From Xanthobacteraceae bacterium (GTDB taxonomy: Bacteria; Pseudomonadota; Alphaproteobacteria; Rhizobiales; Xanthobacteraceae), in assembly GCA_030040825.1 (NCBI GenBank), contig JASHSY010000124.1, forward strand, positions 1-19,960: DNA of 19,960 nucleotides, written 5' to 3'. The translations under genes and the position numbers were made by a program. Shown here piece by piece: positions 1 through 8,077 of this stretch (its first letter is position 1; each line of letters begins with the position of its first letter). The notes under the pieces were generated by a model. It searched no databases and was not told where the DNA came from. It saw only the letters and a program-made list of their open reading frames with translations.

Positions 1-422
1 TTGTTGTGCAGGTGCTCGCGGCGCAGATCGAGGAACCGGTAGCGAAGCCTGATGTCCTCGGGATAGTCAGCATCGCCGAATACCGGCAGCGGCAATTCGC
101 CGGCCCGGCCCAACACCTCGATTTCGCGGATATAAACCTCGACCGCGCCGGTCGGCAGTTCGGGATTCTCGGTGCCGTCCGGCCGGCGCCGCACCTTGCC
201 GTCGATGCGCACCACCCATTCGGAACGCAAAGATTCCGCGACTTTGAATGCCGGACTGTCCGGATCGGCCACCACCTGAGTCAGGCCGTAATGGTCGCGC
301 AGATCGATAAACAGCACGCCGCCGTGATCGCGAATGCGATGGCACCAGCCGGAGAGGCGGACCTCGCTGCCGATGTCAGTTGCTCGAAGTTCGCCGCATT
401 TATGGCTGCGGTAGCGATGCAT
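1..422 (-). CDS. aspS: Aspartate--tRNA ligase, N-terminal part (runs off left edge)
   Basis: Aspartyl-tRNA synthetase charges tRNA-Asp (in many alphaproteobacteria also tRNA-Asn, in a non-discriminating form) in the cytoplasm. About 140 codons are present. The protein begins MHRYRSHKCGEL, followed by an N-terminal OB-fold anticodon-binding domain containing VRLSGWCHRIRDHGG, FIDLRDHYGLTQVV and VRIDGKVRRR. It continues to the family hallmark RLRYRFLDLRRE just before the window edge, where the class II catalytic core should begin. The ATG lies at 420-422, with only a weak upstream Shine-Dalgarno sequence, but the start fits the family N-terminus closely. The gene is divergent from the TPP enzyme gene, with a 145-base gap. 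The remainder lies outside the window. No frameshift is seen in the visible part. Confidence 0.95.
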   Translation of the reverse strand, partial: MHRYRSHKCGELRATDIGSEVRLSGWCHRIRDHGGVLFIDLRDHYGLTQVVADPDSPAFKVAESLRSEWVVRIDGKVRRRPDGTENPELPTGAVEVYIREIEVLGRAGELPLPVFGDADYPEDIRLRYRFLDLRREHLHN

Positions 423-567
423 GCTCAATTCCGTCTGTCAAAAAGCGATGAAAAAGGTGGGGCACAACCACATCGGCGGCGTCGACTTGTCAAGCGCCGG
501 AGCTGGCTTAAGGCAAGCCTCGACAGAACGCCACCGATCTGCACACTTCCGGCCGCAAGGACTGTGT

Positions 568-2223
568 ATGAAGAAGAAAAAGACGCCGGATAAGGCTTCG
601 GCCACGCGAATGACGGCCGCCGAGGCTGTGGTGGCGACGCTCATCGGGCACGGCCTCGATACCATTTATGCCCTGCCGGGAGTGCAGAACGATCTCCTGT
701 TCGACGCGCTGTTCAAGGTCTCCGACCGCTTGCGCACGGTACACACGCGCCATGAGCAGGGCGCCGCTTACATGGCGCTCGGCGCGGCGCTCGCGACCGG
801 CAAGCCGCAGGCTTATGCGGTGGTGCCAGGGCCGGGGCTGCTCAATTCGGCCGCGGCGCTGCTTACTGCTTATTCGATGAACGCGCCGGTGCTGGCGCTG
901 ATCGGCCAAATTCCCGACGCCGATATCGGCAAAGGGTTCGGACATCTGCACGAAATCGGCGACCAGCAAGGCATCGTCAAACGGCTGGTCGACCATGCGG
1001 ACCTGATCCGCAAGCCGCAACAAGCCTCCCGCGCGACGGCCCTGGCGCTGCGGGCCATGCATACGGGCCGCCCTGGGCCCACCGCACTCGAATGCGCGAT
1101 CGATGTGTGGGGAAAATCCGCTCCGGTGATACTGCAATCGCCGCTGCCCGCACCCGCAACAAAGATCGATACCGATGCGGTCCGGCGCGCTGCCAAGCTG
1201 CTTGGAGCCGCCAAGCGTCCGATGATTATTTGTGGCGGTGGCGCCCAGGATGCCGCCGCCGAGGTCACGGCGCTGTCGGCTATGCTGCAAGCGCCTGTGC
1301 TCGGCTATCGGCGGGGCCGCGGCGTGCTCGACAGCCGCGACCCATTGAGCGTGACGCTCCCGCTCGGACATGAGCTGTGGGGCGAAGCTGACGCCGTACT
1401 GGGCGTCGGCACGCGGCTTCTGATTCAATTTCGCGAATGGGGGATGCGCCGCGACCTTACCGTCATTCGCATCGACGCCGATCGCACCGAGCACGATCGC
1501 CGGCACAAACCTACAGTCGCGTTGACCGGCGATGCCAAACCGATTTTGCAGAAATTGCTGACGGAATTGCCGGCGTACAACGGCAAACGCGCCTCTCGCC
1601 ACGCCGAACTGCAAGAACGTCAAGCGGCATGGCGCAAGCGGCTCGGCAAGCTCGCGCCGCAAATCGCGTTCCTCGAAGCGATCCGCGCCGAGTTGCCGGA
1701 GGACGGCCTATTTGTCGATGAAGTCACGCAAATCGGTTTCGCCGCCCGGCTAGTATTTCCGGTTTACAAGCCGCGCACATTCCTCTCGCCGGGCTATCAG
1801 GACAATCTCGGCTGGGGTTTTGCCACCGCGCTCGGCGCGCAAAACGCCCGACCCGACGTGCCGGTCGTGGCGATATCGGGCGACGGCGGGTTTATGTTCA
1901 CCGCCAACGAGCTTGCGACTGCCATGCGCCACCGCATCCCGCTGGTCACGGTGGTTTTCAATGACAGTGCTTTCGGCAATGTGCGACGTGTCCAGCAGGA
2001 ACGGTTCGGCAATCGACTGATCGGCACCGAGCTTGCCAATCCCGACTTCGTTCTATTCGCCAAGAGTTTCGGCGCGGAGGCCGAGCGAGCGCAAACACCG
2101 GAGGAATTGCGCGGCGCCTTGCGGCGGGGCTTCGCCCGCCGCGACCGCCCAACGCTGATCGAAGTCCCGGTCGGCGAGTTGCCGAGCCCGTGGGAATTCA
2201 TCCAAATGAAAATGTTCGTCTAG
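568..2223 (+). CDS. Thiamine-diphosphate-dependent enzyme, acetolactate synthase large-subunit family
   Basis: The product is 551 residues, the usual length for the acetolactate synthase / oxo-acid decarboxylase superfamily. An N-terminal Pyr domain (about residues 15-180) carries the catalytic glutamate in RHEQGA (Glu63). A central domain covers about 200-330. A C-terminal PP domain has the TPP/Mg motif GDGG at 438-441, closed by Asn465 in VVFND. The ATG at 568 is chosen over in-frame 421 because AAGG lies 7 bases upstream and the 421 extension overlaps the aspS start; MTAAEA at 610 is a further alternative. The substrate cannot be read from the sequence. No regulatory subunit gene (ilvH) is adjacent, so this is probably not the main biosynthetic enzyme, and annotation as ilvB would be unsafe. 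It is followed by rnd after 67 bases and may be co-transcribed with it. Confidence 0.88.
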   Translation: MKKKKTPDKASATRMTAAEAVVATLIGHGLDTIYALPGVQNDLLFDALFKVSDRLRTVHTRHEQGAAYMALGAALATGKPQAYAVVPGPGLLNSAAALLTAYSMNAPVLALIGQIPDADIGKGFGHLHEIGDQQGIVKRLVDHADLIRKPQQASRATALALRAMHTGRPGPTALECAIDVWGKSAPVILQSPLPAPATKIDTDAVRRAAKLLGAAKRPMIICGGGAQDAAAEVTALSAMLQAPVLGYRRGRGVLDSRDPLSVTLPLGHELWGEADAVLGVGTRLLIQFREWGMRRDLTVIRIDADRTEHDRRHKPTVALTGDAKPILQKLLTELPAYNGKRASRHAELQERQAAWRKRLGKLAPQIAFLEAIRAELPEDGLFVDEVTQIGFAARLVFPVYKPRTFLSPGYQDNLGWGFATALGAQNARPDVPVVAISGDGGFMFTANELATAMRHRIPLVTVVFNDSAFGNVRRVQQERFGNRLIGTELANPDFVLFAKSFGAEAERAQTPEELRGALRRGFARRDRPTLIEVPVGELPSPWEFIQMKMFV

Positions 2224-2290
2224 CGGCGCAATTGTGGCTGCCGCGGCCCTTGCCACCCGTATCGACCCTGCCTCAAACTATCAGGCTCAA

Positions 2291-3469
2291 ATGGCGTTTG
2301 ATTCGACTGTCAAAACTGCGATTGCGCCGATCGTCTCGACGTCAGAGCTCACTGCCGTCTGCCGGCGCATGGCGTCGCACCCGTTCGTCACCGTCGATAC
2401 CGAATTCCTGCGCGAAACCACCTACTATCCGCTGCTTTGCGTGGCGCAGATGGCGTCCACGGACGAGGCCGTGGTGGTCGATGCGCTGGCTCCCGGCATC
2501 GACCTTGCGCCGTTCCTCTCGCTGATGGCGGATGAGAAAGTGATGAAGGTATTTCACGCCGCACGCCAAGACATCGAAATCGTCTGGCACCTCGCCAAGC
2601 TTATCCCGCACCCGATTTTCGACACGCAGGTCGCCGCCATGGTGCTCGGCTACGGCGATTCCATCTCGTACGACCAGCTCGTTCAACGTATCACCGGCGA
2701 TACACTCGACAAATCCCACCGCTTCACTGACTGGACGCGTCGGCCGCTGTCGACGGCGCAGCTGTCCTATGCGATGTCCGACGTGACGCATTTGCGCGAC
2801 ATCTATCAGGCGCTGGTCGCCGATCTCGGTCGGCGCGGGCGCGCCGATTGGGTCCAGGAAGAGATGAACGTGCTGACGTCGCCCGACACTTACCGGATGG
2901 ATCCGGAAAACGCGTGGCGGCGGCTGAAGACCCGTGTGCGCAAGCCGAAAGAACTTGCTGTGTTGATCGAAGTCGCGGCTTGGCGCGAGCGCGAGGCGCA
3001 GGCGCGTGACGTACCGCGCTCCCGGGTACTCAAGGACGAAGCCATCGCCGACATCGCCGTGCAGGCGCCGACCACGACCGAGCGCCTGAAGAGTTTGCGT
3101 TCGCTGCCGAATGGCTTCGAACGCTCACGGTCGGGCGAAGCCATCGTCGCCGCCGTTGCGCGCGGGCTCGGGCGGGACATGAAAACGCTGCCGCACATCG
3201 CGAGGATGCCGGCGCCCGCGAACGGCACCGCGGTGGTCGAATTGCTCAAGGTACTGCTGCGGATGATCTCTGAGCAGCATCACGTCGCCGCCAAAGTCAT
3301 TGCCACGGTCGACGATCTGGAGCGCATTGCCGCCAACGACGCGGCGGATGTACCGGCGCTGCACGGGTGGCGGCGCGAGCTGTTCGGCGAAAAAGCACTC
3401 GCGCTCAAGCACGGCGAGCTGGCGCTTGCCATCGCAAAAGGCAAGGTGGCCGCTATCGAGCGCGGCTAA
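2291..3469 (+). CDS. rnd: Ribonuclease D
   Basis: This is a 3'-to-5' exoribonuclease for tRNA and stable RNA 3'-end maturation, 392 residues long, typical of the family. The DEDDy exonuclease domain fills roughly residues 15-180: Asp36 and Glu38 (VDTEFLRE), Asp94 (HAARQDIEIVWH), and the Y-x3-D pair Tyr160/Asp164 (SYAMSDVTHLRDIY). An HRDC nucleic-acid-binding domain follows at about 205-285 (ENAWRRLK, ELAVLIEVAAWREREAQ, PRSRVLKDEAI), then a C-terminal HRDC-like stretch. The ATG at 2291 gives the usual N-terminus. A GTG at 2234 in the same frame would add 19 residues but has no ribosome binding site. The 3' end converges on the small membrane-protein gene with a 26-base gap. Confidence 0.95.
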   Translation: MAFDSTVKTAIAPIVSTSELTAVCRRMASHPFVTVDTEFLRETTYYPLLCVAQMASTDEAVVVDALAPGIDLAPFLSLMADEKVMKVFHAARQDIEIVWHLAKLIPHPIFDTQVAAMVLGYGDSISYDQLVQRITGDTLDKSHRFTDWTRRPLSTAQLSYAMSDVTHLRDIYQALVADLGRRGRADWVQEEMNVLTSPDTYRMDPENAWRRLKTRVRKPKELAVLIEVAAWREREAQARDVPRSRVLKDEAIADIAVQAPTTTERLKSLRSLPNGFERSRSGEAIVAAVARGLGRDMKTLPHIARMPAPANGTAVVELLKVLLRMISEQHHVAAKVIATVDDLERIAANDAADVPALHGWRRELFGEKALALKHGELALAIAKGKVAAIERG

Positions 3470-3495
3470 ACGCTTTTTCCGATTAGAATCGCAGC

Positions 3496-3888
3496 CTACG
3501 TGCTGGCGAACTTTTTCGTGCCGACCCAAAGCGAGTAGACGTAGCCGAGCAGCAAAACGGCGTAGGTCAGCACCAGGACCCAGCCGGCCGGATTCATGAT
3601 GTGACCTAGCGTCGCCCACAGCGAAACCAAGAACCCGAGAACGTATCCGACCGTACCGCCAATCAACAAACCGCGCAGCGCCGTCCAATCGTGCGAAGAC
3701 CTGACGAACCAATTGATGAGTCCGAACTCGATCAAGGTCAGGCCGAGCAATCGGAAGCCCAACACCGCGCCGGGACCGGGTGGAATGCCGTAAGTGACCA
3801 GCACAGCGTTCGGCGTAAGCAGAAGTCCTATTCCATTTAGAACCGAAATGACCGCGATAACCGCGAAGAACCGCTTAAGGTTTTCCAT
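3496..3888 (-). CDS. Small four-helix integral membrane protein of unknown function
   Basis: The 130-residue hydrophobic protein begins MENLKRFF. Four predicted transmembrane helices lie at about residues 7-25, 41-62, 71-92 and 99-121, with few charges between them and a short basic C-terminal tail (GTKKFAST). The pattern of LLTPNAVLVTYGI after helix 1 and GFRLLGLTLIEFGLINWF for helix 2 is common in small uncharacterised inner-membrane proteins. I cannot name a function. The ATG at 3888 is preferred to an upstream in-frame start at 3942 because a GGGAGGGGAA ribosome binding site lies just before it and the helix-1 context fits. It lies 86 bases downstream of ppx on the same strand and could be the last gene of the ppk-ppx transcript. 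A small hairpin lies between them. Confidence 0.8.
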   Translation of the reverse strand: MENLKRFFAVIAVISVLNGIGLLLTPNAVLVTYGIPPGPGAVLGFRLLGLTLIEFGLINWFVRSSHDWTALRGLLIGGTVGYVLGFLVSLWATLGHIMNPAGWVLVLTYAVLLLGYVYSLWVGTKKFAST

Positions 3889-3906
3889 GGTTCCCCTCCC
3901 CTGGGG

Positions 3907-3921
3907 TGCCGCCTTGCGGCA
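3907..3921. repeat. Perfect 6-bp inverted repeat with 3-base loop
   Basis: TGCCGC - CTT - GCGGCA lies between the ppx stop codon and the start of the small membrane-protein gene. There is no T-tract on either side, so it is not a standard intrinsic terminator. It could reduce read-through or stabilise the upstream message, or be chance in GC-rich DNA. Confidence 0.4.
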
Positions 3922-3974
3922 AGCGCCATTCAACCTGAACATCGCCGGTTAGGCAACGCGCCCGCGCGACACGA

Positions 3975-5492
3975 TTAGCCGAGCAGCATCACCGGTTCAC
4001 GTCCAATCAGCCGGGAGAGCGCCCGCAGCCGGCTGAGCACACGATCTCCGCCCAACGCCGCGAATTCGCCGGGCAGCCGCAGCGCGAGCCGATGCCGCTC
4101 GACGCCGAGCCGGGTTTTCGGCAGCACACCGGGCATGGCCGCTGAAATGACGTAAGCGAGCCGCAGCGCTGCACCATGCACCCGCGCGCGGTCGATCATC
4201 CGCGTCGACGCAAGCTCGCGCAGCCGTGGCGATAGCTCGTCGTCGATCACCAACCCGACATGGCGATAAAACACGGCCAGCGCCAAGTAGGCGCGACCCG
4301 GATGATCGATCGCAGTAAAGCCGCCATAGGCGATGATATTGAGCGATTGTTCACCGCGATAATCCGGATGCGCCCGCCAGCCGATATCGGCCAGCAGACA
4401 CGCCGCGTGACGAAGCCGACGTTCCTCGGCCGTTTCATCGAGACCCGACGACGCCATGAACCGATCCGTCCAATCGATCAATTCTTCGCCGTGGCGCGGC
4501 GAGCGGGAGCGCAGATGGTTGAGATCGTGCGCCGCTTCGATGAGAGCGTCTTTTTTTTTCTCTTTTTTCTTGAGCAGCGAGTACAGCAACCCTTCGCGAA
4601 CGCCGAGCGCTGAAAAGGTCACTCGTTGCGGCTTGCCAATGCGCAGCACGTATTCAAGGACCAGCGCGGCGTAGGGAAGCAGCGGCCGCCGGGCATTGTT
4701 CACCACTTCGATGTTCGACAATGTGTCGACGTCGACCCGGTGAACTAAGCGGGCAAACTCAAGCGCATCGTCGGCGGAAATGGTGTAGCCGTGCATCACA
4801 TGCAGCGGATAGCCGGTTTGCCACATATGCAGCCGCGCCAACGCGCGCCACGTGCCGCCCACCGCGTAAAAGGTGCGGTCCTTGCATTCTTTAAGCATCG
4901 GCAGAGCGCTAAGCGTTTTCTTCACGTACTTTTCGGCTCTCTTGAGCGACTTGGAGGAAATATCGACCAAGGCCAGACCGCCGAGCGGCCGCGTCAAGCC
5001 GCGCCGCGTACGCGTACCGTGAACGTCGACGAGTTCAAGCGAGCCGCCGCCAAGGTCGCCGACTACGCCATCGGCCTGATGCACGGCGGACATCACCCCA
5101 AGCGCGGTCAATTCCGCCTCGCGAAGGCCGGAGAGAACCTCGATTTTTGCCTGGATGATCCGTTCGGCGAGGCTGATGAAGGCACGGCCGTTCTTGGCGT
5201 CACGGCAGGCTGCGGTAGCGATCGCGAGGACCTTCTGGACGCCCATGGTCGTGCACAGGGCCCGGTAGCGTTTGAGCGATGACAGGGCCTGCTCGACCGC
5301 GTCAGCCGCGAGCAAGCCGGTGGTCTGCACCTCCCGGCCAAGACCGCACAGAACTTTCTCGTTGAACAGTGCGGTTGGGCTGCGCGAAAGTCCCTCGTAA
5401 ACCACAAGCCGCACCGAATTCGAGCCGATATCGACGACCGCGAGCGGCGGACCGTGACTGAGGCGTCCGGGTGCTTCGATGACTCGGCTCAT
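3975..5492 (-). CDS. ppx: Exopolyphosphatase (Ppx/GppA family)
   Basis: Ppx removes terminal phosphate from polyphosphate and may also act on pppGpp; it is cytoplasmic. The 505 residues match full-length Ppx. The ASKHA-fold core contains phosphate loop 1, VVDIGSNSVRL (residues 19-29), the catalytic-glutamate region SGLREAELTALGV (121-133, acidic residues Glu125 and Glu127), and phosphate loop 2, GDLGGGSLEL (145-154). The core ends near SALGVREGLLYSLL (294-307). A lysine-rich linker, KKKEKKK (308-314), then leads into a helical HD-like C-terminal domain (about 320-500, e.g. RLRHAACLLADIGWRAHPDYRGEQ). The linker is encoded by A6-G-A-G-A9, a slippery homopolymer, but the reading frame is intact. 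It lies 46 bases downstream of ppk. Its own Shine-Dalgarno sequence is weak, which suggests expression from the ppk transcript. Confidence 0.93.
   Translation of the reverse strand: MSRVIEAPGRLSHGPPLAVVDIGSNSVRLVVYEGLSRSPTALFNEKVLCGLGREVQTTGLLAADAVEQALSSLKRYRALCTTMGVQKVLAIATAACRDAKNGRAFISLAERIIQAKIEVLSGLREAELTALGVMSAVHQADGVVGDLGGGSLELVDVHGTRTRRGLTRPLGGLALVDISSKSLKRAEKYVKKTLSALPMLKECKDRTFYAVGGTWRALARLHMWQTGYPLHVMHGYTISADDALEFARLVHRVDVDTLSNIEVVNNARRPLLPYAALVLEYVLRIGKPQRVTFSALGVREGLLYSLLKKKEKKKDALIEAAHDLNHLRSRSPRHGEELIDWTDRFMASSGLDETAEERRLRHAACLLADIGWRAHPDYRGEQSLNIIAYGGFTAIDHPGRAYLALAVFYRHVGLVIDDELSPRLRELASTRMIDRARVHGAALRLAYVISAAMPGVLPKTRLGVERHRLALRLPGEFAALGGDRVLSRLRALSRLIGREPVMLLG
4551..4568 (-). 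other. A9 plus A6 homopolymer tract inside ppx
   Basis: The plus strand reads T9-C-T-C-T6, so the ppx mRNA contains A6-G-A-G-A9, encoding the lysine-rich linker KKKEKKK at residues 308-314. A loss of one A shifts into a frame that stops at a TGA about 24 codons later. A gain of one A also leads to a stop within about 50 codons. The tract stands out against the surrounding GC-rich coding sequence. Confidence 0.7.
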
Positions 5493-5538
5493 CTTTGCAT
5501 TTTAGCGCAGGTCAAACCCAAAGCGTGCCGTCTTCCGC

Positions 5539-7776
5539 TCATGTCCGCTCGGCACGGGGCAGCCGGGGGATAGAATCCTTGGGCGACTTTTTTCCGCGCC
5601 CAGACAAACTTGGGTTCGTCATGAAATAGGTGTGGGCATTGAATTTGTCCTCCTGCGCGCCGGCCTTGATGCGCGAAGAGGTGCCGTCGGCCAAGAGCTG
5701 CCAGCTTTGCTCATTGTCCTTCAAATTCGCCACCATGATCTGGTCGAGGACTTGTTCATGCACGGTCGGATTGAGGATCGGGCAAAGCACTTCGACGCGC
5801 CGATCAAGATTGCGCGGCATCAGGTCAGCGGAGGAGATATAAACCGCAGCCTTGGCATGCGGCAGACTATGGCCGGCGCCAAAGCAATAGACGCGGCCGT
5901 GCTCGAGAAAGCGTCCGACAATCGACTTGACCCGGATATTTTCCGACAGCCCGGGTACGCCCGGACGCAGGCAGCAAATACCGCGGACCACAAGTTCGAT
6001 CGCCACACCGGCACTCGAAGCCCGATACAGTGCGTCGATGATGTCGGGATCGACCAGGGCGTTCATCTTCATCCAAATTCCGGCCGGCCGGCCGGCCTTG
6101 GCATGGGAAACTTCCTGGTCGATGTGTTCGACAATGCGTTTGCGCAACGTCAGCGGCGAAACCGCCATCCGTTCCAACTCGGCAGGCTCGGCATAGCCGG
6201 TCACAAAATTGAACACGCGCGCGACGTCGCGGGCGATGACCGGATCGGCAGTAAAAAACGACAGGTCGGTGTAGATGCGCGCCGTTAGCGGATGATAATT
6301 ACCGGTGCCGACATGCACGTAAGAGGCAAGAGCCGAACCTTCGCGGCGCACCACCAGCGACAGCTTGGCGTGCGTTTTGAGTTCGATGAAGCCGTAGACC
6401 ACTTGAACACCGGCGCGTTCCAGGTCGCGCGCCCAGCGAATGTTGGCCTCCTCGTCAAAGCGCGCCTTGAGTTCGACCACCGCGGTGACCGATTTGCCGG
6501 CTTCGGCAGCTTCAGCGAGCGTCCTGACGATCGGAGAGTCGGCTGATGTACGGTAGAGCGTCTGCTTAATCGCAACGACGTTCGGGTCGCGGGTCGCCTG
6601 ATGCAGGAAGTCCACCACGACGTCGAACGATTCATAGGGATGGTGGACGATGAGGTCCTTTTGCCGGATCGCCGCGAAGCAGTCGCCACCATGATCGCGG
6701 ATGCGCTCGGGATAACGGGGATTGTAGGGCACGAATTCGAGATCAGGCCGATTGAGCTTGGCGATTTGTGACATTTCATCGAGCGCCAAGACGCCGTCCA
6801 CCTTGAACACACCGTCGTCGGTGGCGCCGAGCGCGCGCTGGACAAAGCGCTGCAACTCCGTCGGCATATCCGCCTCGATGTCGAGCTTGATCACCGATCC
6901 GCGGCGGCGCCGCTTAAGCGCTGTTTCAAACAGCCGCACCAGGTCTTCGGCTTCTTCGAGGATTTCGAGTTCAGAGTCGCGAATAACGCGGAATGCGCCC
7001 AGGCCCTTTACCGTGTAGCCGGGAAATAGCTTGCCGATGAATAGACTGGTGGCGCCTTCGACTGAAATCAGCCGCGCTGCGCCGCCCTCGCCGGCCTGCG
7101 GCAGCCGCACGAAACGTTCGATGCGGTTGGGCATGCGGATCAGGGCATTCATCGCCTTGCCGTCCTTGGCTCGCGCAAGCTGCAACGCAATCGAGAAGCC
7201 GAGATTGGGAATGAACGGGAACGGGTGCGCCGGATCGACGGCGAGCGGCGTCAACAGCGGAAAGATGTGCGAAAGGAAATAATCTTCGAGCCACGCTTTT
7301 TCCGCCTTGGGGACGTCCGGACCATCGATCAGGACGATACCAGCTTGCGCCAGGGCCGCGCGCAATTCACGCCACTGCGCTTGTTGATCCTGAACGAGAA
7401 GCACAACGGCTTCGGCGATACGGGTCAGCTGCTCGGCCGGTGTCAAACCTTCCGGACTTTTGGTGCCGATACCGGCACGCACCTGGGCGCGAAGACCGGC
7501 GACGCGCACCATGAAAAATTCGTCGAGGTTGTTCGCCGAAATCGACAGGAACTTCAACCGCTCGAGCAACGGGTGCTCGCGGTTGGCGGATTCTTCGAGA
7601 ACACGGCGATTGAAGTTAAGCCAGGATAATTCCCGGTTGATGAAGCGGTCGGGGCTCGCGGCCAACTCTGAAGCCGGATGTTTTTCGGCCGGCTCAGCGA
7701 GCCGTATGGGTGCAACGAGCGGCCGTGCCTGGCTGCTTTCGAACGCAACGGCCGTGGCTTGGCCACGATCGGCCAT
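5539..7776 (-). CDS. ppk1: Polyphosphate kinase 1
   Basis: Ppk1 reversibly transfers the gamma phosphate of ATP onto growing polyphosphate chains. The product is 745 residues. The N-terminal domain opens with the family signature RFINRELSWLNFNRRVLEES, then a head domain (NNLDEFFMVRVAGL). The phospholipase-D-like C1 and C2 domains hold His469 (KTHAKLSLVVRREG), the expected autophosphorylated residue, and His626 (RFLEHGRVYCFGAG). Their 157-residue spacing matches the E. coli pair 435/592. The ATG at 7776 is chosen because AGGAG sits 5 bases before it; a GTG at 7803 would add nine residues with a poorer leader. A strong promoter candidate lies about 145 bases upstream. ppx follows after 46 bases, so synthesis and breakdown of polyphosphate are encoded together. 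Confidence 0.96.
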   Translation of the reverse strand: MADRGQATAVAFESSQARPLVAPIRLAEPAEKHPASELAASPDRFINRELSWLNFNRRVLEESANREHPLLERLKFLSISANNLDEFFMVRVAGLRAQVRAGIGTKSPEGLTPAEQLTRIAEAVVLLVQDQQAQWRELRAALAQAGIVLIDGPDVPKAEKAWLEDYFLSHIFPLLTPLAVDPAHPFPFIPNLGFSIALQLARAKDGKAMNALIRMPNRIERFVRLPQAGEGGAARLISVEGATSLFIGKLFPGYTVKGLGAFRVIRDSELEILEEAEDLVRLFETALKRRRRGSVIKLDIEADMPTELQRFVQRALGATDDGVFKVDGVLALDEMSQIAKLNRPDLEFVPYNPRYPERIRDHGGDCFAAIRQKDLIVHHPYESFDVVVDFLHQATRDPNVVAIKQTLYRTSADSPIVRTLAEAAEAGKSVTAVVELKARFDEEANIRWARDLERAGVQVVYGFIELKTHAKLSLVVRREGSALASYVHVGTGNYHPLTARIYTDLSFFTADPVIARDVARVFNFVTGYAEPAELERMAVSPLTLRKRIVEHIDQEVSHAKAGRPAGIWMKMNALVDPDIIDALYRASSAGVAIELVVRGICCLRPGVPGLSENIRVKSIVGRFLEHGRVYCFGAGHSLPHAKAAVYISSADLMPRNLDRRVEVLCPILNPTVHEQVLDQIMVANLKDNEQSWQLLADGTSSRIKAGAQEDKFNAHTYFMTNPSLSGRGKKSPKDSIPRLPRAERT

Positions 7777-7919
7777 GACTACTCCTGGTTCCGCCGCCGT
7801 CACCCTCGTCGCACTCAGTAACGATTCTATGACGCCAAGAGTGAGATAACGCGTCGGGCTATCGCTCCGTCAAGCTTTGCCAGACAGCGTCTCCAGAGCG
7901 GCCGGTTTTTGAAGGTGAT

Positions 7920-7948
7920 AGTATATAAAAATCAATGCGTTATGACAA
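7920..7948 (-). promoter_or_regulatory. Sigma-70-like promoter for ppk1-ppx
   Basis: Reading the minus strand, TTGTCA (7948-7943) and TATACT (7925-7920) are separated by exactly 17 bases. They match 5 of 6 consensus positions at each element, within an AT-rich island in otherwise GC-rich DNA. Transcription would start near 7913, giving a leader of about 137 bases before the ppk1 ATG. The -35 element is part of TTGTCAT-AACG-CATTGAT, which resembles a degenerate PhoB box (two 7-base repeats, 4-base spacing); that part is tentative. Confidence 0.7.
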
Positions 7949-7990
7949 ATTAACCACTCTTGGTCCCTGCCCCTATGGTGTGGCCCGCAA

Positions 7991-8024
7991 AAAGCAAAAC
8001 GGCCGGGGCGATTCCCGGCCGTTT
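7991..8024 (-). terminator. Intrinsic terminator downstream of katG
   Basis: An 11-bp perfect stem pairs AAACGGCCGGG (7997-8007) with CCCGGCCGTTT (8014-8024) around a six-base loop. On the minus strand the stem is followed by TTTTGCTTTTTGC, a U-rich tail. It begins about 54 bases beyond the katG stop codon. On the plus strand the tail is poor, so it acts mainly for leftward transcription. Confidence 0.85.
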
Positions 8025-8077
8025 CGCCTCCCGAAGTAGCGGTCTTCGGCCGTTACCCGCGCACGTTTCGACCTTGA

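Larger units (their letters stand above)
7777..8077. other. Intergenic region between ppk1 and katG
   Basis: This 301-base gap holds no credible coding region. From left to right it contains the ppk1 ribosome binding site and untranslated leader (7777 to about 7913), an AT-rich promoter on the minus strand (7920-7948), and the katG terminator hairpin (7991-8024). Both flanking genes read leftward, so the hairpin separates katG transcription from the ppk1 promoter. Confidence 0.75.

Noticed and set aside
486..493. TTGACA/TTGTCA-like hexamers in the aspS/TPP-enzyme gap as promoters
   Set aside because: No acceptable -10 hexamer occurs at 16-18 bases in either direction, so I do not call a promoter.
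421..567. Upstream extension of the TPP-enzyme frame to ATG 421
   Set aside because: It overlaps the aspS start and lies in the divergent promoter region, while ATG 568 has a ribosome binding site.
6..593. 195-codon plus-strand open frame at the left edge
   Set aside because: It is antisense to aspS, whose minus-strand translation matches the synthetase N-terminus closely.
508..1662. Open frame of 384 codons on the minus strand opposite the TPP enzyme
   Set aside because: Low-complexity Arg/His/Gln composition, no family resemblance, and the plus-strand gene has clear catalytic motifs.
6081..6098. GGCCGGCC repeat run in ppk1
   Set aside because: It lies within coding sequence and is explained by Gly/Arg/Pro codons in GC-rich DNA.
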